Positions 45,113 through 54,618 of a stretch of 64,000 bases of DNA are shown piece by piece. The notes under the pieces are model-generated. The model ran no database searches and was not told the origin of the DNA. It worked only from the letters and a program-made list of their open reading frames with translations. Made by a program: the position numbers and the translations under genes. Positions within the stretch are counted from its first letter, which is position 1, and each line of letters starts with the position of its first letter. Source of the DNA: Pedobacter boryungensis. GTDB lineage: Bacteria > Bacteroidota > Bacteroidia > Sphingobacteriales > Sphingobacteriaceae. The stretch is from NCBI RefSeq assembly GCF_013204825.1, contig NZ_JABMKV010000003.1, positions 248,001-312,000 of the forward strand. The letters are read 5' to 3'.

Positions 45113-46270
45113 TTAATTAGATAATACTTTGTTATAAACGTCTTTTAATAACCTTACGATTGATTCACCAGAAAATCTATCATAACAGTCCTTTCTTATT
45201 TTCTCTTTATCATAAAAGCTCTTATGATGATATAATTTTAACAATCCTTCAACTAAAGCATTCTGATTATAATTTTCAATTAAAATTCCATTTGAATCAT
45301 TTATAATATCTTGGGGGCCGCCAGACCTAGTACTCAAAACAGGCAAACCAGCTGCTAGAGCTTCAATTAATACAACTCCAAATGTTTCAAAATTACTATT
45401 AAGCACAAAAAAATCTGCTTTCCTCATGTGGTGCCGCACTTCATCTCTAGATAGGTTACCTAAAAAGACTACGTTTTCATCGATGTTAAGTTCTTTTGAA
45501 TAATTAACTAATTCATCTTTTAAAGGACCATCACCTCCAATTAAAAGATGTGCATTTGATATTTCTTTACAAAAAATGGAAAAAGCTGTTAGTAAAGACT
45601 TTTGACCTTTTACGGGAGTTAAAAAACCAACGTTTAAAAAAGTTATATTCGATGAATTATTTCTTTCAATCGGTTTTAAAAAAAAACTGGCATCAACAAT
45701 ATTTGGAACCGTTATCCATCTTCCATTCTCAGGGAAAAGCTGAAACAAAGCTTCCGAAAAAAAATTACTGACAGCTATTTTAGCGACTACATTCTCTAAC
45801 ACCTTACGCATCAGTGCTTTTTTCCAAGTTTTATTAAATAAACCCCTTACAAATCCACTATTATGTTCAGTTAATATGGTTCTAATTTTTAATTTATAGG
45901 TTATAGCTGCATAACCCCCATAAAATGCTGAATGAGCATGAATAAGATCTGGAGTACCATTTTCTTCAATATAGGAATCGATCATTTTATGAAATGCTCT
46001 TTTACACAACAATGCGTTTCCGTATGGAATATTAGGTAACCATGAGCGAATTTCTTGAATGTATGTGGGAATGCCGTTATCTATGATATTGTAAACTGTT
46101 CCTTTATTAAATAATTTTTCTCCGATTTTTTTTATGGATTGTTGGTTAACCGCTACAATACCAACCTTTATTCCATTAGATTTCAATGCATAGGCTTGCT
46201 CTTGAAAAAAAGTGCCAGCCAGTGGTTTTGTTGGCATAGGATACCAAGAAGGAATTAAAAGGATGTGCAT
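45113..46270 (-). CDS. Glycosyltransferase family 4
   Basis: A 385-aa GT-B enzyme. It shows LIPSWYPMPTKPLAGTFFQE, LIHAHSAFYGGYAA, the donor-domain start FLNVGFLTPVKGQKSLL, and SNFETFGVVLIEALAAGLPV with the conserved Glu residues. The substrate is unknown. It precedes the WbpI-like gene by 5 nt and follows the acyltransferase gene by 24 nt. Confidence 0.87.
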   Translation of the reverse strand: MHILLIPSWYPMPTKPLAGTFFQEQAYALKSNGIKVGIVAVNQQSIKKIGEKLFNKGTVYNIIDNGIPTYIQEIRSWLPNIPYGNALLCKRAFHKMIDSYIEENGTPDLIHAHSAFYGGYAAITYKLKIRTILTEHNSGFVRGLFNKTWKKALMRKVLENVVAKIAVSNFFSEALFQLFPENGRWITVPNIVDASFFLKPIERNNSSNITFLNVGFLTPVKGQKSLLTAFSIFCKEISNAHLLIGGDGPLKDELVNYSKELNIDENVVFLGNLSRDEVRHHMRKADFFVLNSNFETFGVVLIEALAAGLPVLSTRSGGPQDIINDSNGILIENYNQNALVEGLLKLYHHKSFYDKEKIRKDCYDRFSGESIVRLLKDVYNKVLSN

Positions 46271-46294
46271 TGATTTACTTAAATATTAGAAATA

Positions 46295-46855
46295 TTAATT
46301 ATGAAAATTCGGTTTAATTAAGCCAGAGCCTTTTAGTTTCATATAAATCATATCATTGGCTTTTAATTTCTCATAATCACCTTCATTTCTATAACCAATT
46401 ATCTTTGCAGGGTTCCCTCCCACAATAGCCATTTTTGGTATTGGTTTAGTAACTACACTTCCAGCTCCAACAACCACTCCGTCTTCTATGCTTACGCCTG
46501 GAAGAATTATTACTCCTCCACCGATCCATACGTTTTCTCCTATAGCAACTGCTTTTCTTTCATAGTTTTCATCGTAGGGAATAGACTTAGCACCTTTAAA
46601 CTTATGATTTGCCGTGTATAACCTTAAGTCAGGGCCTATTATTGTACCTTTTTTAATAGTTACTCCGCCTAGAGCTTGGATAAATGCATTAGGGCCTATA
46701 TAGACATAATCTCCAATCACTAAATTCTTCGGAAAAGACACATTAATATCTTTCCAAATTTTGGTCCCAATACCAACGCTCCCAAACGATTTAGTAATTT
46801 TTCCCAAAATTAATTTGTTACGATAGGTAATGAGAAACTTAAACAATGAAATCAT
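46295..46855 (-). CDS. Maltose/galactoside acetyltransferase-type acyltransferase
   Basis: A 186-aa left-handed beta-helix protein with hexapeptide repeats. The active-site region is [10 protein letters not shown] (His), and the C-terminal part [20 protein letters not shown] is typical of the maa/LacA/WbbJ group. It probably O- or N-acetylates a sugar of the repeat unit. The substrate is unknown. Confidence 0.85.
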   Translation of the reverse strand: MISLFKFLITYRNKLILGKITKSFGSVGIGTKIWKDINVSFPKNLVIGDYVYIGPNAFIQALGGVTIKKGTIIGPDLRLYTANHKFKGAKSIPYDENYERKAVAIGENVWIGGGVIILPGVSIEDGVVVGAGSVVTKPIPKMAIVGGNPAKIIGYRNEGDYEKLKANDMIYMKLKGSGLIKPNFHN

Positions 46856-46864
46856 AATAAAATT

Positions 46865-48280
46865 TTAAGACAATTTTTTATCTCTTTTTAAAAATTTATA
46901 ACCAATAGCTATAAGAGGACGGTTGTATCTGAAAAATATAAATATAGAGATTCCCGTAAATACAATATTTACGTAGAGGATATTAAAAGATGTAAACCCT
47001 AAGCAAACAAGACCCCAAAGTGTCAGCAATATTAAGTTTCTGTTGTCAACATAAACTGGTGAAAAGGCATTTGTCTCTTTCTTTCTAACCATATATACTA
47101 TTAAAAAACTCAAAAAAGTTCCTAGTGCGGGAGCATAAAGACCAATATACTTCATAAAAAGTACACTTACTAGAATATTGACCAGTCCTCCAATTATTGT
47201 TGTGGTAAATATACCTTTTGTTTTTTTAGCACGTTGGTAGGTTACCCCTATATATGCGGAAAAAGAAGAATACGCGACCCCTAAAAAAAGTAATGGAATA
47301 TAATGCCACGAATCATAAAATTTAACACTCAGAAAGTATTTAACCAAATATTGGCATATGCAGATTAATATTGCTACGAACGTGAGTTCAAAAGTGATAA
47401 ACTTATGGAAAGTTCTAGAAAAAAAACTATTTTTATCAGAGTAATCGCTTTCCTTAGTCGTTATTCCCTCATCCTGCCAAGCCATTAAAAAAATGGAGTT
47501 CACGAGAGCAATGATAGCTGGAAATCTGCTTGAAACACCATATATACCATTTGCCTCGGTATGTAACACGTATAAAATTATATATTTATCGGCAGCATTA
47601 ATAAGCCACCAACTTATTGTATTAGGAATAAGCGGCCACGAATAGTGCAGCATCTTTTTAATATGGTGAATGCTAAGATTGCCTATAGAAAAAAATCTAA
47701 ACACCTTTGTTGAAATAATAAGAAATCCTAATACAATTGCATTAGAAAATATCATTGCCAATAGCAAACTAATTAACTTTAGATCAAATAAAATCAAAAA
47801 ACAGACATTAAAAACCAATACAAAAAATGCGCTGATAATGCCTGCAATTGAGTATAGTTTTTTCTTCCCTAAACCACGTGCTACCTGCTGAAAAAAAGGC
47901 ACAAAGCTTGAGATAAACAAAATTATTGGAAAATATATTGTTAATTTAAAATCGATGAAGAAAGACAAAACAACATAAATGGTGCAATAAAAAATCGCAC
48001 TTGTTAATATCACCGTAAATCCATTGGTAATGGCTATGGATTTCACTTCTTCATCATCACCAGCATCTAGTAACCACCTGTAGGAAGCTTCGGACAGTTG
48101 CATTGTAACAACTGGAACTAATAAACTAACGGAAGTTAAAATAATATCATATATCCCGAAATCACTTGTAGATAGATAATATGAGTATAAGGGAAGTAAA
48201 AGAAAGGTAAGAATTTTTGAGCCAAAATTACCTATGGCATAAATAAAAGTATTTTTTAGAAGTATATTTCCCTGACTCAT
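46865..48280 (-). CDS. wzx: Wzx-type repeat-unit flippase
   Basis: A 471-aa membrane protein with 12-14 helices, opening with LLKNTFIYAIGNFGSKILTF as in polysaccharide flippases. It should move the undecaprenyl-linked repeat unit to the periplasm for Wzy. It is the only flippase inside the locus, so it is the natural partner of the EpsG-like polymerase at 41469-42719. Confidence 0.87.
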   Translation of the reverse strand: MSQGNILLKNTFIYAIGNFGSKILTFLLLPLYSYYLSTSDFGIYDIILTSVSLLVPVVTMQLSEASYRWLLDAGDDEEVKSIAITNGFTVILTSAIFYCTIYVVLSFFIDFKLTIYFPIILFISSFVPFFQQVARGLGKKKLYSIAGIISAFFVLVFNVCFLILFDLKLISLLLAMIFSNAIVLGFLIISTKVFRFFSIGNLSIHHIKKMLHYSWPLIPNTISWWLINAADKYIILYVLHTEANGIYGVSSRFPAIIALVNSIFLMAWQDEGITTKESDYSDKNSFFSRTFHKFITFELTFVAILICICQYLVKYFLSVKFYDSWHYIPLLFLGVAYSSFSAYIGVTYQRAKKTKGIFTTTIIGGLVNILVSVLFMKYIGLYAPALGTFLSFLIVYMVRKKETNAFSPVYVDNRNLILLTLWGLVCLGFTSFNILYVNIVFTGISIFIFFRYNRPLIAIGYKFLKRDKKLS

Positions 48281-48299
48281 AAAATTATTTTAATAGCTA

Positions 48300-49538
48300 C
48301 TAGTTAATAATTTTTAATATTTTTTCAATGACTTCTTGATTTTTTCGTTCTAAATTAAGCTTCACTTCATCATTTAAAATATACTTATCTCTATTTCTAG
48401 AGTAATCTCTCAATAAATTTGGTAGGCTGTCAATATCTTCAATATCAATCACATTTCCTCCCAATCCTACAAGATCGAACACATCTTTAACTTTGGGCTG
48501 ATAAGCAATACCCAAAACAGGCAGGTTAGCATCTAATCCAAGTATTCCCGCATGTAATCTTGTCACTATGCAGTACTTTACTTTAAGAAACATCTGTATA
48601 AGTCCATAACTACTAATTAACTTATCTTCATAAATTAACCTAGACTTATCTATACCCTTAGCCATCAGATGATTTATCACATCTATTGCCCCCAATCGAT
48701 CAGTTGGATAATTACTATCAAAAAATAATATTTTACTCGTTGCATTTTTTGATAAAATCTCGGCATGTAAACTTTCAGATATTATATTAATGAAGTTATT
48801 ATATTTAACTATATTCCTGTAAGGCCAATGTTCACCAAACACTGGTGCAACATTAACTGCTACAATATCTTCAACCATTTCATCAGTCTGTTTCAGATTA
48901 TTTGGATATGAAAATGCAAAATCAGGATGTAGGTGACAATCAATTTTATATTTGTTTTTGATTAAGTCATATGTATTTTGATCCCTAACAAAATTAAATG
49001 ACGATTTCTTTAACAATTGCTTGATTAAAAAGTTACCCAAGTTGGTTTTAATTGGAAATGCACCAACCCCAGCAATAACATATGGACATTTAAATTTCCT
49101 TGTGATTAAAAATGGCATGATTAGCCAAGAAGGGAAAAGATCCATCAACAAATTCCCACCACCAATGATTAGTAAATCTGCCTTGGTATCAAAGTTTGGT
49201 TTATATTTAAAATAGAATTTAAGAGAGTTTAAAGTCTGTAAAATACCAAGTGGTATGATTTTTTTCCATTTGCTTTTTCCCCTTGATGGGCTTTGCCTTA
49301 CACTATTACTTGATGATTTCTCCTGAAAAGGAACAACATTTACGGAGGCAAACCAAGAAAACACCTTTAGTTCTTCTTTAATGGCTTCAACATCAAAGCA
49401 AATTACTTCAACGTATATTTTTTCAATAGAATTTTTGAAAAGTAAATCGATTATTGAAATCAGTATAGCCTTATCGCCAACACTTTGCTTATTGTAGCTT
49501 CCGAAAATAACAATTTTTCTAAATTCATCTGTGCTCAT
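48300..49538 (-). CDS. Polysaccharide pyruvyltransferase family protein (WcaK/CsaB-like)
   Basis: A 412-aa protein. IVIFGSYNKQSVGDKAIL is the family N-terminal motif; LLIIGGGNLLMDL and the C-terminal VKYCIVTRLHAGILGLDANL complete the GT-B-like fold. Members add pyruvate ketals from phosphoenolpyruvate to sugars, which would give the polymer a negative charge. The ATG at 49538, 1 nt after the preceding stop, is preferred; an ATG at 49562 adds eight residues and overlaps the upstream gene. Confidence 0.85.
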   Translation of the reverse strand: MSTDEFRKIVIFGSYNKQSVGDKAILISIIDLLFKNSIEKIYVEVICFDVEAIKEELKVFSWFASVNVVPFQEKSSSNSVRQSPSRGKSKWKKIIPLGILQTLNSLKFYFKYKPNFDTKADLLIIGGGNLLMDLFPSWLIMPFLITRKFKCPYVIAGVGAFPIKTNLGNFLIKQLLKKSSFNFVRDQNTYDLIKNKYKIDCHLHPDFAFSYPNNLKQTDEMVEDIVAVNVAPVFGEHWPYRNIVKYNNFINIISESLHAEILSKNATSKILFFDSNYPTDRLGAIDVINHLMAKGIDKSRLIYEDKLISSYGLIQMFLKVKYCIVTRLHAGILGLDANLPVLGIAYQPKVKDVFDLVGLGGNVIDIEDIDSLPNLLRDYSRNRDKYILNDEVKLNLERKNQEVIEKILKIIN

Positions 49539-49539
49539 T

Positions 49540-50571
49540 TTATGATGCGTAAATTCGTTCAATAATATCTACCACCTTAAGTCCTTCTAGCGCATTTGTA
49601 GTAATACTTCCTTCTCCATTTATTACATCGGAAATATTTTCGTAAATGTAATGATGATTTGCTGCTGACCCTTTGTACGGACCATAGTCGTTTGGTGGAT
49701 TACTTGCTGCTAACTCTGGCATTTCATAATCCTTAATATGGCAGTATTCTACTTCGTTCATGTATTGCCCACCCACTTTTATCGAACCTTTTTCGCCAAT
49801 TATAGTAATAGAACTCTCCAAGTTTTTATCCCAGATTGCTGTAGAATAATTTAAACTTCCCATTCCACCCTCCATGAAATCAAAACTCACAAAGCCAGAG
49901 TCTTCAAATTCTGTACTATTTTTATGCGTAAAGTCGTTAAACTGAGCTCTTATATTAGTAATATCACCGAAATACCAATACATCAAATCTATAAAATGAG
50001 AGAATTGGGTAAATAGTGTTCCACCATCTAATTTCTTAGTGCCATGCCAAGTTGTAGGCTTTCCCGTATTTGGATCAGGTTTATAGTATCTATCATCTCT
50101 ATTCCAATAGCAATTAGTTTGAACCATAAATATTTTTCCAAGAATCCCTTGGTCTAAAACATTTTTCAACCAAACGGAAGGTGGAGAGTACCTATTTTGC
50201 ATTACACAAAATACTTGTTTGTGTTTTTGAAGTGCTTTAAAAATGATTTTTTCGCAACCGGCTTTTGTTAAAGCCATCGGCTTCTCTATAACCACATGAC
50301 AATTACGTTCTAATACCTTTAATGCGTGTTCTTCATGGTAACCATTAGGTGAGGCAATTGCTACAGCATCAATAACTAATCCTGAGGCTAAAAGCTCATC
50401 TATGGATGAAAAGAATTGAGCTGTCGAATAGGCATCAACTCCTAAGGTATCTTTAGGTTTAACATCACAAAGTGCAACCAACTCGAAATGATCATTACCT
50501 AAAATCATACTTGCATGTCGTTTACCGATATGCCCACATCCTATAACAGCGAATTTTATTTTATTTTGCAT
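49540..50571 (-). CDS. WbpB/WlbA-like UDP-GlcNAcA 3-dehydrogenase (Gfo/Idh family)
   Basis: A 343-aa oxidoreductase. The Rossmann motif FAVIGCGHIGKRHASMI, the catalytic Lys in HVVIEKPMAL and the His/Asp region TQFSHFIDLMYWYFGD are seen. NRDDRYYKPDPNTGKPTTWH is a stretch characteristic of WbpB/WlbA. The reaction oxidises C3 of UDP-GlcNAcA so that WbpE can aminate it. It overlaps the WbpD-like gene by 11 nt. Confidence 0.88.
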   Translation of the reverse strand: MQNKIKFAVIGCGHIGKRHASMILGNDHFELVALCDVKPKDTLGVDAYSTAQFFSSIDELLASGLVIDAVAIASPNGYHEEHALKVLERNCHVVIEKPMALTKAGCEKIIFKALQKHKQVFCVMQNRYSPPSVWLKNVLDQGILGKIFMVQTNCYWNRDDRYYKPDPNTGKPTTWHGTKKLDGGTLFTQFSHFIDLMYWYFGDITNIRAQFNDFTHKNSTEFEDSGFVSFDFMEGGMGSLNYSTAIWDKNLESSITIIGEKGSIKVGGQYMNEVEYCHIKDYEMPELAASNPPNDYGPYKGSAANHHYIYENISDVINGEGSITTNALEGLKVVDIIERIYAS

Positions 50572-51145
50572 TCCTTTTTGATACTTTGTCGTTTAATATC
50601 AGGTATTCTTCTTTACTCTCTGAACATACTGCCCTTCCTTCCCGATCAAATATTAATTTTTGACCAAATTCACTCATCCAACCCATTTGTTTTGCCGGAT
50701 TACCAACCACTATTTCATAATCTTTTACAGTTTTAGTAACAACTGCCCCAGCACCAATAAATGCATATTTACCTATATCGTGGCCACAAACAATGGTTGC
50801 ATTTGCACCAATACTTGCTCCTTTTCCTACATGTGTTTTTAAATATTCATTTTTACGATTTACAGCACTCCTCGGGTTAATTACATTGGTAAAAACACAC
50901 GATGGTCCTAAAAAAACGTCATCATCGCAAGTAACCCCAGTATAGATCGATACGTTATTTTGAATTTTCACATTTTTCCCTAAAACTACTTCTGGAGAAA
51001 CCACTACATTTTGACCAATATTACAGTTTTCGCCAATTACACAATTGGTCATAATATGAGAAAAATGCCAAATTTTTGTGCCCGCACCAATTTCACAACC
51101 TTCATCAATTATTGCAGTCTCATGTGAAAAGAAAATTTTATCCAT
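50561..51145 (-). CDS. WbpD/WlbB-like UDP-sugar 3-N-acetyltransferase
   Basis: A 194-aa left-handed beta-helix enzyme with hexapeptide repeats. Features typical of WbpD/WlbB are KIWHFSHIM, VVSPEVVLGKNVKIQNNVSI, FTNVINPRSAVNRK with the loop that holds the UDP-sugar, and VVGNPAKQMGWMSE. It acetylates the 3-amino group to give UDP-GlcNAc(3NAc)A. It overlaps genes on both sides (11 and 8 nt), so translation is coupled. Confidence 0.9.
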   Translation of the reverse strand: MDKIFFSHETAIIDEGCEIGAGTKIWHFSHIMTNCVIGENCNIGQNVVVSPEVVLGKNVKIQNNVSIYTGVTCDDDVFLGPSCVFTNVINPRSAVNRKNEYLKTHVGKGASIGANATIVCGHDIGKYAFIGAGAVVTKTVKDYEIVVGNPAKQMGWMSEFGQKLIFDREGRAVCSESKEEYLILNDKVSKRNAK

Positions 51146-52271
51146 TAAAAAAAGTTTTAATCTGATTGATAATATACTCTTGCGTTTCTTGCGTAATTTC
51201 TGGATGTATAGGTAAGGAAAGAACTTCTTTGCAAAGTGAAATTGTAATGTCTTGTTTGCCTACAACCCTACCTATGTTTTTAAACGCTTCTTGTTCAAAT
51301 AATGGTAATGGGTAATAAATCATACTTGGAATACCTTGGTTCTTTAGAAATTGTTGCAATTCATCTCTTTTGCCATTAGCTACTCGTAATGTATATTGAT
51401 GAAAAACATGACTACTTTTAGGAGATCTAACTGGCAAGGTTATACCACCTATATCCTGCAATCCTTTATCATAAAAAGAAGCTGCTTTTTCTCTATCCTC
51501 ACTATATGATTTCAAATACGGAAGTTTTACATTTAGAATAGCTGCTTGCAAGGTATCAAGGCGACTATTTATTCCGAGTACTTCATGGTAATATTTTTTA
51601 CGCTGACCATGATTTGCCACCATTTTAATTTGTTCAGCCAGTAACTTATCATTCGTATATAATGCTCCACCATCTCCAAAACATCCTAAATTTTTAGAAG
51701 GGAAGAAAGAAGTACATCCAATATCTCCCATTGTTCCTGCTTTTAAGCTCCTACCATCAGAAAACGTATAAACAGCACTTAAAGCTTGTGCAGTATCTTC
51801 TACAATTTTTAGGCCGTGCTTTTTTGCAAGTTCAATAATAGGTTCCATATCCGCACACTGACCAAAAAGGTGCACCGGAACAATTGCTTTTGTTTTTGAT
51901 GTTATTGCAGGTTCAATCAATTCTGCAGTAATGTTAAAAGTAAAAGGATCCACATCTACCATTACAGGGATTAAACCCAATAGACCAATTACTTCTGCAG
52001 TTGCCACATAGGTAAAACTTGGTACAATAACTTCATCACCAGGTTTTAGCCCTAATGCCATAAAAGCAATCTGTAATGCATCTGTACCATTTGCACATCC
52101 CACCACCTTTACATCTCCTAAAAAAGAACCCAGATTGGTTTCAAATTCATTTACCTGTGGGCCATTGATATAATGGGCACCTGTTAAAACATCTTTAATT
52201 GCTGTATCTATCTCTTCTTCAATATTTTGATATTGAATTTTAAGATCTACCATTTGTATATTTTTATCCAT
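51138..52271 (-). CDS. WbpE/WlbC-like UDP-3-keto-sugar aminotransferase
   Basis: A 377-aa DegT-family PLP aminotransferase. The opening IQMVDLKIQYQNIEEEIDTA is characteristic of the WbpE/WlbC group. PLP Lys193 lies in SFFPSKNLGCFGDGGAL, and EDTAQAL carries the cofactor Asp. It aminates C3 of the WbpB product. It overlaps the WbpD-like gene by 8 nt and follows the dehydrogenase by 49 nt. Confidence 0.9.
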   Translation of the reverse strand: MDKNIQMVDLKIQYQNIEEEIDTAIKDVLTGAHYINGPQVNEFETNLGSFLGDVKVVGCANGTDALQIAFMALGLKPGDEVIVPSFTYVATAEVIGLLGLIPVMVDVDPFTFNITAELIEPAITSKTKAIVPVHLFGQCADMEPIIELAKKHGLKIVEDTAQALSAVYTFSDGRSLKAGTMGDIGCTSFFPSKNLGCFGDGGALYTNDKLLAEQIKMVANHGQRKKYYHEVLGINSRLDTLQAAILNVKLPYLKSYSEDREKAASFYDKGLQDIGGITLPVRSPKSSHVFHQYTLRVANGKRDELQQFLKNQGIPSMIYYPLPLFEQEAFKNIGRVVGKQDITISLCKEVLSLPIHPEITQETQEYIINQIKTFFNG

Positions 52272-52320
52272 TTTGATTCTACAGCACTTTATATTAAACC
52301 ATTAATGTGACCTATATCAA

Positions 52321-53601
52321 CTATAGCTTACCATCAACATTATTTTTTATGATGCCTTTAACATCATATAGAATTGCATTGTTATTTTTAAAATTGTTTA
52401 AGTCTATTGACAAAAATTCTTTATGCGCAACTCCCAAAACAACTACATCATATTTTTTTGATGGCAACTCTTGGCTCGTTTCTAATTTATATTCATGTTG
52501 AACATCTTTTGGATTTGCCCATGGATCATATATATCTACCGTAATACCATAATCCTTCAAAGCAGAAATAACATCTACAATTTTAGTATTTCGTACATCA
52601 GGACAATTCTCTTTGAAAGTTATTCCCAACATCAACAGACTTGCGGTATTTATTGTAATACCTTTCTTAATCATTAATTTAACAATTTGAGAAGCCACAT
52701 ATTCTCCCATACTATCATTCAAGCGACGGCCAGCCAATATAATTTCTGGATGGTAACCAAACTCTTGTGCTCTTTGTGCCAAGTAATAAGGATCTACGCC
52801 AATACAATGTCCCCCAACTAATCCAGGTTTGAATGGGAGGAAATTCCATTTCGTTCCCGCAGCCTCTAGAACGGCATGGGTATCAATATCCATGCAATTA
52901 AATATTTTAGCCAGTTCATTTACAAAAGCGATGTTGATATCGCGTTGTGAATTTTCGATTACTTTTGCCGCTTCGGCGACCTTGATACTAGGTGCTAGAT
53001 GAGTGCCTGCTGTAATAACCGATTTATAAAGTTCATTCACCTTTTCTCCAACTTCAGCAGTAGAGCCAGCTGTAACTTTTAATATTTTTTCAACCGTATG
53101 TTCTTTATCTCCAGGATTAATTCTTTCTGGCGAATATCCAGCAAAAAAGTCTTCATTAAACTTTAGTCCTGATATTTTTTCTAATACCGGTACACACTCT
53201 TCCTCTGTAACACCAGGGTATACAGTAGATTCGTAAATTACGATATCCCCTTTCTTTAACACATTTCCCACAGTTTCACTTGACTTATATAGTGGGGTTA
53301 AGTCCGGTCTATTATTCTTATCCACAGGTGTGGGTACAGTAACGATATAATAATTACAATCTGCGATATCACTTAAATCAGAGGAACAATACAGTCCTTT
53401 TTCCGATTGAGGTGATTGCACCAATACTGCCTGAAGTACTTCATCTGAAATTTCCAATGTACTATCATTTCCGGCACGTAAACCTGCAATACGATTAGCA
53501 TTTATATCAAAGCCAATCACGGCATATTTTGTTGCAAATAATCTTGCTAGAGGCAAGCCAACATACCCTAAACCAATTACGGCTAATTTTGGTGCATTCA
53601 T
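52321..53601 (-). CDS. UDP-N-acetylhexosamine 6-dehydrogenase (TviB/WbpO/WbpA group)
   Basis: A 426-aa nucleotide-sugar dehydrogenase with LAVIGLGYVGLPLARLF (NAD site), YESTVYPGVTEEECVPVLE, GYSPERINPGDKEH, the catalytic Cys in GLVGGHCIGVDPYY, and TFKENCPDVRNTKIVD. It oxidises UDP-GlcNAc (or UDP-GalNAc) to the uronic acid. The whole look is closest to TviB/WbpO. It provides UDP-GlcNAcA needed by the WbpB/E/D set and sits beside a TviC-like epimerase. Confidence 0.9.
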   Translation of the reverse strand: MNAPKLAVIGLGYVGLPLARLFATKYAVIGFDINANRIAGLRAGNDSTLEISDEVLQAVLVQSPQSEKGLYCSSDLSDIADCNYYIVTVPTPVDKNNRPDLTPLYKSSETVGNVLKKGDIVIYESTVYPGVTEEECVPVLEKISGLKFNEDFFAGYSPERINPGDKEHTVEKILKVTAGSTAEVGEKVNELYKSVITAGTHLAPSIKVAEAAKVIENSQRDINIAFVNELAKIFNCMDIDTHAVLEAAGTKWNFLPFKPGLVGGHCIGVDPYYLAQRAQEFGYHPEIILAGRRLNDSMGEYVASQIVKLMIKKGITINTASLLMLGITFKENCPDVRNTKIVDVISALKDYGITVDIYDPWANPKDVQHEYKLETSQELPSKKYDVVVLGVAHKEFLSIDLNNFKNNNAILYDVKGIIKNNVDGKL

Positions 53602-53616
53602 TTATTTAATTATGAG

Positions 53617-54597
53617 TTATTTTAAGTTCTCCCAATACCATTTTACTGCTTCTTCTAATCCGGGCCCAATTTTATGTGACGGTTGATAGTCTAATAATTG
53701 TTGCGCTTTTTTAATACTTGCTAATGAATGCGGAATATCGCCAGCACGATTTGTGCCATGCTTTATTTTAATAGTTTCAATTTCAGGATCATAGACGGAC
53801 AAATATTTTTTCAAGTAGCTTGCCAATTGGTTTAATGTAGTTCGATCTCCAACAGCGGTATTATACACTGTATTGACTGCTTCTTTATTTGAAGTAGTCA
53901 TTGCTCTCTCATTCATTTGAATGACATTATCGATGTATGTAAAATCACGTGAATGCTCTCCGTCACCATTAATCACAGGACTCTCATGAGCCATTAATTG
54001 CATCACGAATTTCGGAATTACTGCAGCATAAGCTCCTTTTGGATCTTGTCTTCTACCAAACACATTGAAATACCTAAGGCCTATACATTCTAATCCATAC
54101 GTCTTTGCAAAAATATCGGCATACAGTTCATTTACATATTTGGTAATAGCATAGGGTGATAACGGTTTACCAATTTTATCTTCTACTTTTGGTAAAGCTT
54201 CCGAATCTCCATATGTACTTGAACTTGCTGCATATACAAATCGTTTAATCTGTGCATCTCTTACCGCTACTAGCATATTTAAGAATCCAGAAACATTCAC
54301 ATCGTTACTAGTTATTGGATCGTTAATAGAACGTGGCACAGACCCAAGTGCAGCTTGATGTAATACATAATTTGCGCTTCTAACAGCGTTTCGGCAATCC
54401 GCTAGATTACGGATATCCCCTTCTATCAACGTAAAATTTGGATTGGCAAGAAAAGGATTGATATTATACCGATGACCTGTAGCGAAATTATCTAATACCC
54501 TTACTTTATATCCCTTATTTAAAAAGTATTCTGTTAGATTAGAACCGATAAATCCTGCTCCGCCCGTAATTAGAATTGTTTCAATCGTTAAACTCAT
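53617..54597 (-). CDS. TviC/WbpP-like UDP-N-acetylhexosamine 4-epimerase
   Basis: A 326-aa extended SDR. It has ILITGGAGFIGSNLTEYFL, QAALGSVPRSINDP (a motif characteristic of TviC/WbpP), the Tyr/Lys pair in PLSPYAITKYVNELYA, and RYFNVFGRRQDPKGAYAAVI. It interconverts the gluco and galacto forms of UDP-HexNAc or its uronate. Paired with the TviB-like gene (16 nt downstream), it should yield UDP-GalNAcA. Confidence 0.9.
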   Translation of the reverse strand: MSLTIETILITGGAGFIGSNLTEYFLNKGYKVRVLDNFATGHRYNINPFLANPNFTLIEGDIRNLADCRNAVRSANYVLHQAALGSVPRSINDPITSNDVNVSGFLNMLVAVRDAQIKRFVYAASSSTYGDSEALPKVEDKIGKPLSPYAITKYVNELYADIFAKTYGLECIGLRYFNVFGRRQDPKGAYAAVIPKFVMQLMAHESPVINGDGEHSRDFTYIDNVIQMNERAMTTSNKEAVNTVYNTAVGDRTTLNQLASYLKKYLSVYDPEIETIKIKHGTNRAGDIPHSLASIKKAQQLLDYQPSHKIGPGLEEAVKWYWENLK

Positions 54598-54618
54598 GAA
54601 TAGATATTTGGTATTTAA

